Below are positions 55,501 through 64,000 of a stretch of 64,000 nt of DNA, in pieces. The notes under the pieces are model-generated. The model was given only the letters and a program-made list of their open reading frames with translations. It ran no database searches and was not told where the DNA came from. The position numbers and the translations under genes are program-made. How positions within the stretch are numbered: the stretch's first letter is position 1; each line of letters begins with the position of its first letter. The stretch comes from Sweltsa coloradensis (Eukaryota > Arthropoda > Insecta > Plecoptera > Chloroperlidae). The DNA lies in assembly GCA_024449915.1 (NCBI GenBank), contig JAMZAV010002032.1:55792-119791 (forward strand), in the 5' to 3' direction.

Positions 55501-56760
55501 TCATTTGTCCATAAAAAAGTATGGACTCTCACTAAATAAGTTTATTATGTATTGATTTAATTGGAAGAAACGGTAAAACTCTCAATATCAGGGGATTCTT
55601 CAACTTGTTACATAGGACAGGTCATGTCTACACAACTACACAGGTTTTTAAATGGAGTCGTTAGTTATTTCCTGTTTAAATAAGTTCAAACGAGTGAATT
55701 TTATTTTTAATTTCTCACGTGGGATTTTCTCGTAATGTATGCCCTCTTCAGTGTTTAACTAGTTGATTTTGGAGGGTGAACAATTGTGAAGGGATACATA
55801 GGGCTATTGCATTCGCATTGACGACTGAAGCAAACCTCGTAAAAACCTTTCGTCAGGTTTGCTGCTGGGGGCTCTACGAGGACGGTTGTGTTCGAATGTT
55901 TTTTTTGTGTCGTCCTTCATCGTCATCTATCACCACTTATCGTCTCGAATAACCTTAGTGCATTAAAAGAGACGTTAAGCAACAAAATACATCATCTTTT
56001 ACTTTTAGTTTGTATTAAAAAAAATCCAAACAAAATACATTGTTTTAAATACTTCGATATCTAGTTCTAAAACAACTTCATCGTCATCTATCACTTGCAC
56101 CCATCGTCTCGAATAGCCTTTAGTGCATTAAAAAGACAAGCAACAAAATAAATCATCTTTTATTTTAGTTTGTATTATTTAAAAAAAAAAAATGTTTTAA
56201 ATGCACCGATATCCAGTTCTAAAACAATGTAATTTTTCATATTTTTTGAAATTAAATTGACATCTTGAGATTTACTAAATAACATGCATCACGTTTCAAG
56301 ATGGATGTAACGAGCAAATACCTGTTTGAAATTTGCTGAAAACTGTGCAGTTTGTGTGGTGTTTAGTCAATTGAGTCGAAATTATAGCCGAACATCCAAA
56401 TGAACAATGTGTCAACAGGCCGTATCAAAATATTGTCATAAATAACGAATGTAACTGCTGATTGATGTTGAATCAGCGGTAGGCTTATATCTGGGGCGTA
56501 GCCTGTTAGATGTTGGTTGTTACATTCATCATTAAGTGACCAGGAAAGCTGACAGGAGGTTCCAGGATGTGGATTAGAGTTAGGTTCTGAACATAATTAA
56601 ACACCTGATTCAACCAAAGAGACACACTGTATTTCTTGCATTAAGACCTACTCTGGTCATCAGCCCATCCATGTACGGCTATCGTGGAACGTGGATCCAT
56701 CCCTTTACTCTAAGTATAATTAGTTAACGTGAGCCCTAGGCTTACCCTCACCCTGAACCC
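52531..56760. other. Long unassigned stretch
   Basis: No coding exon could be supported. Contains a short GATGATGACGAGGACGATGT piece near 54290 and CGTCCTTCATCGTCATCTAT near 55910 that recall the GTC-rich part of family A, and a doubled phrase (TCATCGTCATCTATCAC at 55918 and 56080; TTTAGTTTGTATTA at 56005 and 56163) showing a tandem duplication of about 160 bases. The rest is ordinary AT-rich DNA. Confidence 0.4.
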
Positions 56761-56945
56761 CGGTATGGAGGAGTCGTTGCGGCCGTAGGTCCCCCTGGAT
56801 AGGCGTCGACGGTTGCAGCTGGGCGTCGGAGGTCGTCGGTGGGCGACGGCGGCCGTAGGTGTCGGAGGGCGCCGGTAAGCGTCGGCGGACGTTCTCGACG
56901 GTGGGCGTCGGTGGGGTTAGTGGTCGTCGGTGCGTGACGAGCACT
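56760..56945. repeat. GC-rich GTCGG minisatellite
   Basis: Irregular repeats of GGTCGTCGGTGGGCG, GTGTCGGAGGGCGCCGG and AGCGTCGGCGGACG. Sharply higher GC than the surroundings. The arginine- and proline-rich reading on the minus strand is a by-product. Confidence 0.6.
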
Positions 56946-57943
56946 CTTAACTACGTCTCCTCAGCTTGCGATTCTCTTAGGTGATTACTCAGTACGGACA
57001 CCTAGTCCTGGTGATGATCTAATCGTTCGGGTTGGTCCTCGGGTCGGCAGAAGACACCTAGTCTTCATGCAAGCCGAATTACAACTCCCCGATCCGCTCG
57101 CCCTTAGGTCACCACCAAGCCTCGAACCCATGACTCCTCGCACTCTCCCCTCCCATGAGGCTCAAGTCCATAGTCAGCACCCCCTCTCTCGTCCCCTCCT
57201 GGATTCTTCCATGTCTGGTCGCCAAACACGTGTCTTCTCCTAACTCCCACCATCGTCTTCAAGATGTAAGGTATGGAAACTCCCCTCGTGGCCTCATTAA
57301 ATAATCCTTGTCAACTTGTTGAACTACGTTCGCATTCTTCCAAAAAACAACACGAACGTAACTGTTTAATTATCGTCATACGTTTACATAGTCGCCACAT
57401 TCCTATGTAAGCAACCAAAACATTCGTTGTTTACAGAGATTGCGACAGGTGACAACCAAACACCAGGAGACTGAAACCATCCTTATGGTAAAACTAGTAA
57501 CAAGGGTAAACTACCCTGTTACATGACAATATAGTATAACTTTAACCCGATAGATGACAAATCCTTTCTGCAAAAATAAAATGTCGCGTACGGGAGCCGA
57601 GGTTATAACCGTTAAAAGTTTGAACCGAAGTGTGAACTGAAGTTTGAGGCAAATATTGACCCCACCTCCTCACACCACGTAACCACGCAATCACGCATGG
57701 CTGTGTCCAGTTCTATCCAGCATGGGTATTTTGGATCATGCCTCTTCTCCCTAGAGTTAAATGTAAAATGCCCGGTTGTTATACCACACAACAAAAGTAT
57801 CTATCAGCCTATAAAAAATAAGTTATTTGCTCGGACAAAATGACATGTCTATACACATGGACACATGAATAAACTCTAGCAAAATACATTAAGCAGTAAC
57901 TTCATCCAAAAAGACACATATGATGTTATAATTAAGGTTTCAG
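56946..57943. other. Region upstream of the CRAL-TRIO exon
   Basis: No repeat family recognised. The minus strand is open at 57612-57794, with a protein-like but unrecognised reading (HDPKYPCWIELDTAMRDCVV). The promoter of the CRAL-TRIO gene may lie here or further upstream, since an acceptor-like TTTCAG at 57938-57943 hints at an earlier non-coding exon. Confidence 0.3.
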
Positions 57944-57965
57944 TTGACTTGCCGAGAGATACAAC

Positions 57966-58119
57966 ATGACGCCGGAAGAAAGCATCTTCGTGGCCTTGAG
58001 AAATAGCTTTGAGTCGGGGGAGCTATCCGATGAGCTTCAAGAGAAAGCGCGCGTTACACTAGGGGAATCCCCGCAGATGCGCGCACGCGCAGTTCAGACC
58101 CTCTCCGACATGATTCATG
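57966..58119 (+). CDS. CRAL-TRIO protein, first coding exon
   Basis: ATG at 57966 opens 51 codons and ends in phase 1 at donor CATG-GTAATA (58120). The reading contains LSDELQEKARVTLGESPQM and RARAVQTLSDMIH. This is the pattern of the helical N-terminal CRAL-TRIO domain of alpha-tocopherol transfer protein, clavesin and retinaldehyde-binding proteins, in which LSPELxEKAxxELxExPxxR is followed by LRDMI. Such cytosolic proteins carry lipophilic ligands (tocopherol, retinoids, phosphoinositides). A good acceptor (AAGGTTTCAG) at 57943, with an in-frame stop between it and the ATG, supports this start and suggests a 5' non-coding exon. GC content and CpG are high compared with the flanks. Fully open, no defect in this exon. 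Confidence 0.65.
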
Positions 58120-58672
58120 GTAATACTTTTTAAGCCTAGCTCTACAAAATTGTGTATTTTTGCATTTTGCATATCATTATTTCAGTCGTGGCTAAAAGTC
58201 AGGATTATTATTATTATTATTGTGTAATCTTAAAAACGATAGTAAGCATGAGCATAATATGTGTCGTTTCACCACTCAAATACTCACTAATAACCTTAGG
58301 GTTGTGTACTACCACAATTTCTTCAAAAAGCTTCTTATCAAAATATTAATGAGAGCCCGGGGTTTTAAAAATATGAGAATTACGTTTAAAATTCAATTGA
58401 AAATATTTATCTTTAAAAAATATAACCATATAATATTTTTTTAGAAAATACTTGTCCCCGACTCGTAAAAATAGATCTCGCCCGGAAACTAAAAAATGAA
58501 CCACAATCAGTTTCTAGTTTTATATTTGAAACTTTTACAAACGTTTTAGTGAAACCCAAAATTGCTAAACGGTTTTTATTATTGGTATTTTTGTTCATAT
58601 TTTATTGAGATTTTTTTTAGTTAAAGATTATTGAATCAAAAAAAATTTACCAATGTATTTTTTGTTTTACAG

Positions 58673-58763
58673 ACCGAAAGAAGTGTTCGCCCATAGAACG
58701 GACGAAGAGTTTCTGGTAGGGTTTCCCTACGGCAAAAAATTTATACTAAGGGCACACAAGTTG
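58673..58763 (+). CDS. CRAL-TRIO protein, second coding exon (frameshifted)
   Basis: Acceptor TTTTTGTTTTACAG ends at 58672 and a donor GTATTT starts at 58764. The reading VFAHRTDEEFLVGFPYGKKF then ILRAHKL matches the next stretch of the CRAL-TRIO N domain (RTDDxFLLRFLRARKF..RAxxLL). That frame does not follow from exon 1, which leaves one base; joining directly gives a stop, so one base appears to be missing near 58674-58685. With one base restored the exon would end in phase 0. The surrounding 58.3-59.3 kb looks error-prone, so sequencing error is as likely as pseudogenisation. Later exons (the lipid-binding domain) were not found in the window. Confidence 0.6.
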
Positions 58764-59451
58764 GTATTTAAAAACATTGTACTTACACATTCTTACGGTC
58801 AAGATTTATGATCATGTAAGATGATAATGTAAAAAATTTTATCTGTTATTGGGCGAAGACTTGGTGGTGCCCCGTGTTTAAAAAGTGTGAGGCAAAGATT
58901 TTTAACCCAAAAAAACTATGATAATAACACTGGTTAAAAAAATTGGGGAAAATTTTATAATTTATGAAAAACATACAACTCAAGCATTAGGTTTTATCCT
59001 TAAAGGGGTATTTTTTAAACCCCTAAACTCAAAAAATTTTCTTCAGGGTAAATAAAAATAATTTAGCTTAAAAGAAAAATTTTTGGGGGGAACCATGAAA
59101 ATCCCAAAAAATTGTCAACAACATTTTTTGAGCTAGGTCCCCTCAAAAAATCTCCCCCAAAGAAATCATGGGACATGGGGAGGATTTTTTATCCCAAAAA
59201 ATACTGGCCGTTATTGAAGTACTCTACAGCATTTTCTGTAAATTCTCTATATTTTGTTTTGAAATTTGGGCAAGTAGTTTGGTCAAAATATGCTGATTAC
59301 CAAGTTGGGGTGTGATTTGGAATGCATATTTTTGCGTGTTTGAGGGTATATGTCTATGCAGGGAGACATAATACGAAATGTAAAAATTGTAAAAATAAAT
59401 TGTCGCCGGAGGTTGGCGTTAGGAGCAGTAGAGTTTAGGAATGAATGTTGT
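58764..59451. other. AT-rich stretch after CRAL-TRIO exon 2
   Basis: Many long A, T and G runs. No further CRAL-TRIO exon or known repeat recognised. Confidence 0.35.
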
Positions 59452-59769
59452 TGTTTAGGAAGCCGCACTCACCTTAAAGTCACTTGTTGGTCAAGGCACA
59501 GCACAGCTCGGCTTGGTTGGTTCCGTTGTCTTGACTTTTCCACTAATAATAATATTTAACTTGTAAACACACGATGTGGTCTACGCAACCACTGTAGCTC
59601 GGCAGTGAATGGGGCGCCTGCCTAGGGCGAATGACGCGAACTTGAACAATGTCAGATGATTTAATGACGTAGTTGTCGGACTGGTTTTGTACTACAGTTT
59701 ATATTTGCAGTGCGGCGTAAGGATATGGGAAGGGAGGGAAAATAGATTCAAAAATTCTAATCCTAAACA
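59452..59769 (-). repeat. BEL/Pao LTR
   Basis: 318 bases bounded by perfect nine-base inverted ends, TGTTTAGGA at 59452 and TCCTAAACA ending at 59769, so TG...CA on both strands. It lies immediately downstream (minus strand) of a G-rich polypurine tract, as expected for a 3' LTR. The target duplication cannot be checked because the 5' LTR is missing. Confidence 0.7.
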
Positions 59770-59905
59770 TACCCCCCACCCGAAACCAAAGTGAGGTTTC
59801 TAGCTCCAAAAAAAATAATGGAAGAAAGATAAGATTTCTAACCAAGGTAAGTCTATTTCGAAAATATAAAAGAAGAATAAAAACGTCTCAAGGGCAGGGT
59901 TCACT

Positions 59906-60900
59906 CTACGGCTGGTAGTGGACATAGCTTTCACTACCGGTCGAGTAACTGTTCCCTGAGATGTGCGAACGGTGGGCGACTCGTACTACTTGGTCCGATC
60001 CAGGATGGACCTCAATTACTCGCCCCAGTTTCCATTTCAAAGGTGGAGATTTCCCGTCATTGATGATGACGAGATCGTTAGGTTTCAAATTTGGTTTGGA
60101 CAAGGACCATTTCTGACGTTGTTTGCAGAGTATGCAGATATTCTGTCTTCCATTTGTTTCCAAAATTGTTGGGACGCCTTCTGGATCAGTTGCCAACGAG
60201 ACAGTCTATTCAATGGAATATCATCAACAATCTCTTCTGGAAGCGAAACTAGTGGAGCTCCGATGAGAAATGACCCGGAGTCAGCGTATCGAACTCATTG
60301 GCATCAGGTGACAGATCAAACAAGGGCCCGAATTTAGAATAGCTTCTATTTTGCTAAGCAAAGTTGTGAGCTCTTCGAACGTAAGAGCTTGTTCCCTACT
60401 ACACGGCGCAAGTGGTACTTCACTGAGCGTACTCACCTCCCATAACCCACCAAAGTGAGGCGCGGAAGGGGGATTGAAGTCCCCTAGTGCCTCTAGCGGC
60501 ATTTTGCATCAGTGATCAGTTTGATTCGTCATGCAAATATTTAGATAATTCCCAGCAAATATCTATTGGCTCCGACAAAGTTTAGGCCGCAGTCCGAGTA
60601 TATGGCAGTGCATAACCCACGTCTAGCGACAAATCGGTCCAGAGCAGCAAGAAAAGCAGGAGGTTGATAAGTCAAAAAACAACTTCTAAATGCACTGCCT
60701 TCGTTGCCATGAAAACAAAGAGCCCACATGTAGGCCCTTGGATATCTTTGCATTCCTTCTCTTACTCTCTTTAATCCCAAATGGGCCAGCAAAATCGCTC
60801 CCACTTTTCAAAAAATGGACGTCCTTGTTCCACTCTCGAAGCTGGAAGATCTCCCATGAGAGGTTGGGAGTGGGAGGCCCTCATCTTGTGGCATATGACA
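59906..60900 (-). pseudogene. BEL/Pao integrase, frame-broken
   Basis: On the minus strand, in order: a zinc-finger end CVICHKMRA with QPLMGDLPASR, SDFAGPF (first catalytic Asp), a MQRYPRAYMWALCFHGNEGS block, FLAALDRFVARRGLCTAIYS, SDCGLNFVGANR (second Asp), FNPPSAPHFGGLWEV (Glu), ALTFEELTTLLSKIEAILNS, LTPGHFLIGAPLVSLPEEIV, and a C-terminal DGKSPPLKWKLGRVIEVHPG. The D-D-E residues are preserved, but shifts near 60810, 60540, 60480 and 60300 break the frame. Integrase inserts the cDNA copy into host DNA. The block order is diagnostic for the BEL/Pao superfamily. Confidence 0.85.
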
Positions 60901-60939
60901 CACTTTTTAGTGGGACAAGGTGTCTTCTAAAACACAACT

Positions 60940-62540
60940 ATATTTGCAAAAAATGTGATACCAGCATAAAAAATTTGCAATTATGTAGATTTTGTAATGA
61001 GAAATTTGAAAATAACTGGCTCCACGATGGGGTCTTTTATTTAACTTTTAAATTAATTGATTAAATATTAATTGGTTAATTATATGACACGATTTTTCAA
61101 AGTGGCAATAAGTTAGTCATGTTTGGTATTAATTAAAAAATTTTTCACCTTTATTAGAAAAAAAATACATTGAAAAAAATATATTGAATATACATAATTT
61201 ATAGTTAAATATGTTGATTTTGCTGATTTTTAGTTTTTGAACCAAAAGATCAACGTTAAAGTAAATTTCTCCTAACCAATGATATCACAGTGTTCACAAA
61301 AGAGCTGGTAACTATAATTAATATATCATTTTTCAATTTTCAATAATAGTATTAAAATAATTTAACACAATAACAATATGGCGTAAATATGTCTAACTAT
61401 GGAAATAAAAATATATACCAACTTAAAAATTTAGAAATCTTAAAGCTTTTGTAATGAGAAATTCGAAAATAACTGGCTCCAAGCTGGTGTTTAGTATTTA
61501 ACTATTAATTGTTTAAATTTGTAACTTTAAATTAGTAAATTTAGTCCAAAATTTTTCAAAGTGAAGAAAAATTTGTAGTGTTTTGGTATAAATTTTGAAA
61601 GTATTTTTTTCCCAAACATAAAGAAAAAAAATACATTGAAAAATATATTGAAATATATACATGTTATAGTTAAATATGTTGATTTTGTGATTTTTTTAAG
61701 TTTTTTGAACCAAAAGATCAACTTTAAAGTAAAAATTTCTTCTAACCAATGATATCACAGTGTTCACAAAAGAATTGGTTACTATAATTATTGTATCATT
61801 TTTCAATTTTCCCAATAATAGTAATTACAATTTTATTTTTACCAAATTAAAAAATTTTGTTAATTGAAAAGTTACAGAAACCCTGTTGTGTGACGTAGCA
61901 AAATGCATCATTTGACTTGTTTATATCAACCTTAAGATTTTGTAATAAGAATTTCGAAAATCACTGGCTCCAGGCTGAGTTTTGAGTATTTAACTATGAA
62001 TTGATTAATCAATTAATAGTTAATTGTGTCCCAAAATATTAAAGTGAAGGTAAATGTGTCATGTTTGGTACCAAATGAAAGCAAAAAATTTTCACTAACC
62101 TTAAGAAAAAAATACAAAAAAAATATATTGAAATATATATTTTGTTATAGTTAAATATGTTGATTTTGTGATTTTTAGTTTTTGAACCAAAAGATCAACT
62201 TTAAGGTAAAAATTTCTTCTAGCCAATGATAACACAGTGCTAACAAAAGAGCTGGTAAATTTAATTAATAAGACATCAATTTTCAATAATAGTATTCCAA
62301 TAGATTTTACACAAAATTTAACAAATTTTCTTAATTGAAAAGTTACAGAAACACGTTATTGTTGGGGTGACGTAGCCCAAAAAGAATCAATTTAACTTGT
62401 TTATATCAATCTAAAAGATTTTTAATAACAATTTCTAAAATCACTGGCTCCAGACTGAGTTTTTTAGTTTTAACTATGAATTGATTAATTAAATTTATTA
62501 CTTAATTGTGTCGAAAAATATTAAAGTGAAGATAAATTTT
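60940..62540 (+). repeat. Satellite, about 480-base units
   Basis: Four direct units, recognised by TTTGTAATGAGAAATT, AAAATAACTGGCTCCA/AAAATCACTGGCTCCA and GATTTTGTGATTTTTAGTTT, start near 60990, 61447, 61938 and 62417. Other shared words are CCAATGATATCACAGTGTTC, TTTTTGAACCAAAAGATCAA and AAAAATATATTGAA. The open frames here are unsupported. Confidence 0.85.
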
Positions 62541-62689
62541 GTAATTTTTTGGTATCAAATGAAAGTATTTGTCACCAACAAGCACCAACAACCAACAACA
62601 CCGAGCTATTTTTTTTTGGGTGAAGCGAAATTGAAGTATTCGTTTGGCACATGCAACTATCCCCCGCGTGATGATGTGCTATATACCAC

Positions 62690-63090
62690 TATATAATAGC
62701 GAATTTTTGACGCTTAATACTCAAAACTCAGCCTGGAGCCAGTGATTTTCGAAATTCTTATTACAAAATCTTTAAGATTGATATAGGTAAACAAGTCAAA
62801 TGATGCATTTTGCTACGTCACACAACATGTTTCTGTAACTTTTCAATTTAAGAAAATTTGTTAATTTGTGTAAAATATATTGTAATTACAATGATTGAAA
62901 ATTGAAATGATACAAAAATAAGAGTAACCAGTTCTTTTGTGAACACTGTGATATCATTGGTTTAGAAGAAATTTTACTTTAAGTTGATCTTTTGGTTCAA
63001 AAACTAAAAAAAATCACAAAATCAACATATTTAAATATAACATGTATTTAATTCAATATATTTTTGTATTGTATTTTTTTCTTAAGGCTC
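62690..63090 (-). repeat. Inverted unit of the 61-63 kb satellite
   Basis: The same unit on the other strand: CTCAGCCTGGAGCCAGTGAT, ATGCATTTTGCTACGTCA, GAACACTGTGATATCATTGG, TTGATCTTTTGGTTCAAAAA. Between the direct array and this unit, 62590-62660 has TTTTGGGTGAAGCGAAATTG, which resembles a family D 5' end. Confidence 0.8.
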
Positions 63091-64000
63091 TACTGGACCC
63101 TGTATTATTTCGGTGTGGGTTTCAGGGTTTCGTACTTCCATCGTATCTAACGACACAATTGAATATCTTTATATTTTTTTTTTTATTCTACTCAGTAAAG
63201 ACGTCCAATGAACGTGTGTTGAGTACTTTTTCCAAATTGTCCTTGTTTTTTAATAAAATTTGTTAACTTTTGGGGAATATTTTAAAATTTACCTGTTTTT
63301 TCGCGATTTTTTTTAGGGGTAACCAAGCACTTTTTGGAAAAAGTACGCAACACACGTGTAAATATACACCTTCAACTAGCATTCCTAAAAATCTGAGAAT
63401 TTTTGAAAAAAGGGGGGTTTCCCCTGTACAATGGAAGTACGAAAGCATGTTTCGGCGCCATTTTAGGCTTTTGGACTCCAGCAAGTGGCGCAACCTAGCG
63501 ATACGAAGCTTTTTCACCACTTTGAGTGACAGGTCAGTTAATTTTGTTGAAAAGTTGTTCTGATTGGCTGCTGACTTTGCTCCGTGAACTACTGCAGGAC
63601 ACCATTTGAATCATTATGCATAGATCTGCGCTATAGAAAGCTATGCTTGGCGTTTAATGTTTATTGCACTCTTACAGACAATTGTTCGATACCGGAGCAT
63701 CCCAAATATCAATTTATTATATGTAAGGGGGCCAGTAGGTTTTGGGCTCGATCCCCAGTCGGGACAATTTTGTTTATTATTTCCCCAACAGAATGAAACA
63801 ATTATTAATACATCCAGCCACGGCGCGTTATTTAAATTTTTGCATCTCTGAGTCTTTCAAATTTACTGCAAGTGAATTGAAGTAAGATAATTTTTAGTGT
63901 ATCGCCTTTTTAAAACGTGTGATGTACTAATATGAAGTTGAGGCGGAAGTGGGGGTGGGGGGGGGGGGGAGGGTTTTTTTGGCAACAAGTCCATTTTTAG
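63091..64000. other. Unassigned right end
   Basis: TTTCGTACTTCCAT at about 63130 is inverted at about 63430 (ATGGAAGTACGAAA), so a small foldback is possible. A tRNA-like T arm, GGGCTCGATCCCCAGTCGG, lies near 63750 and may be the 3' edge of a SINE. A G-run lies at 63953-63970. No gene recognised. Confidence 0.35.

Larger units (their letters stand above)
59452..60925 (-). mobile_element. BEL/Pao LTR retrotransposon fragment
   Basis: Minus-strand fragment comprising the integrase coding end (about 60925 down to 59890), a purine-rich CGGGTGGGGGG tract next to the LTR, and one LTR (59452-59769). Gag, protease, reverse transcriptase and the other LTR are absent, so the copy is 5'-truncated at about 60925. 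Frame breaks are present. Confidence 0.8.

Noticed and set aside
56720..56944. Arginine/proline-rich protein
   Set aside because: By-product of the GC-rich GTCGG minisatellite.
59963..60337. 124-codon plus-strand frame
   Set aside because: Shadow of the minus-strand BEL/Pao integrase, whose motifs are unmistakable.

Overview
This window looks like nuclear DNA from an animal, most probably a marine invertebrate. It is AT-rich, has no operon-like gene packing, carries spliced exons with GT/AG borders, and is packed with several clades of retrotransposon, satellites and foldback elements. The palindrome TAGGCCTA and pearl/Helentron-like elements occur in echinoderms and molluscs, but the sequence alone does not settle the phylum.

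Host coding content is small. (1) A caspase-family gene lies on the minus strand: a large-subunit exon (31958-32133), a short exon carrying the cysteine motif (31159-31207), and a small-subunit terminal exon with stop codon and polyadenylation signal (22433-22659). Its introns are full of repeats. The usual catalytic His-Gly is replaced by Val-Arg, so it may be a pseudo-caspase. (2) The first two coding exons of a CRAL-TRIO (alpha-tocopherol-transfer/clavesin-like) gene lie on the plus strand (57966-58119 and 58673-58763), with an apparent one-base frameshift in exon 2.

Layout. 0-4.2 kb: a non-LTR retrotransposon on the plus strand, split by a 1.84-kb insertion that contains a palindrome with tRNA-like arms and a two-ended foldback. 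4.7-7.9 kb: dispersed repeat families A, B and C. 8.1-19.4 kb: a dense, nested cluster of non-autonomous Helentron-like elements (family D). They start TTGGATGAGCG, end CCTAGT, have an inverted copy of the 5' end about 30 bases inside the 3' end, a small 3' hairpin and 160-185-base internal tandem repeats. 20.3-21.6 kb: a decayed non-LTR element split by another family D copy. 22.4-32.1 kb: the caspase gene, whose introns hold a minus-strand non-LTR element (24.2-26.3), a TTAA-flanked foldback (26.5-27.1), a second foldback, a family B palindrome and a higher-order satellite (28.4-30.3). 32.7-37.4 kb: a segment bounded by long inverted repeats. 37.4-40.8 kb: a Jockey-like element nested in an RTE-like element. 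40.8-57.9 kb: mostly unassigned DNA with scattered family A, B and D copies. 59.4-60.9 kb: a minus-strand BEL/Pao fragment (integrase plus LTR). 61.0-63.1 kb: a satellite of about 480 bases with an inverted terminal copy.

All recognised reverse transcriptase and integrase reading frames are broken or truncated, so nothing in the window looks able to move autonomously. Stretches at 33-37.7 kb and 58.3-59.3 kb have homopolymer patterns suggesting uncorrected long-read errors, so frame breaks there may not be biological.
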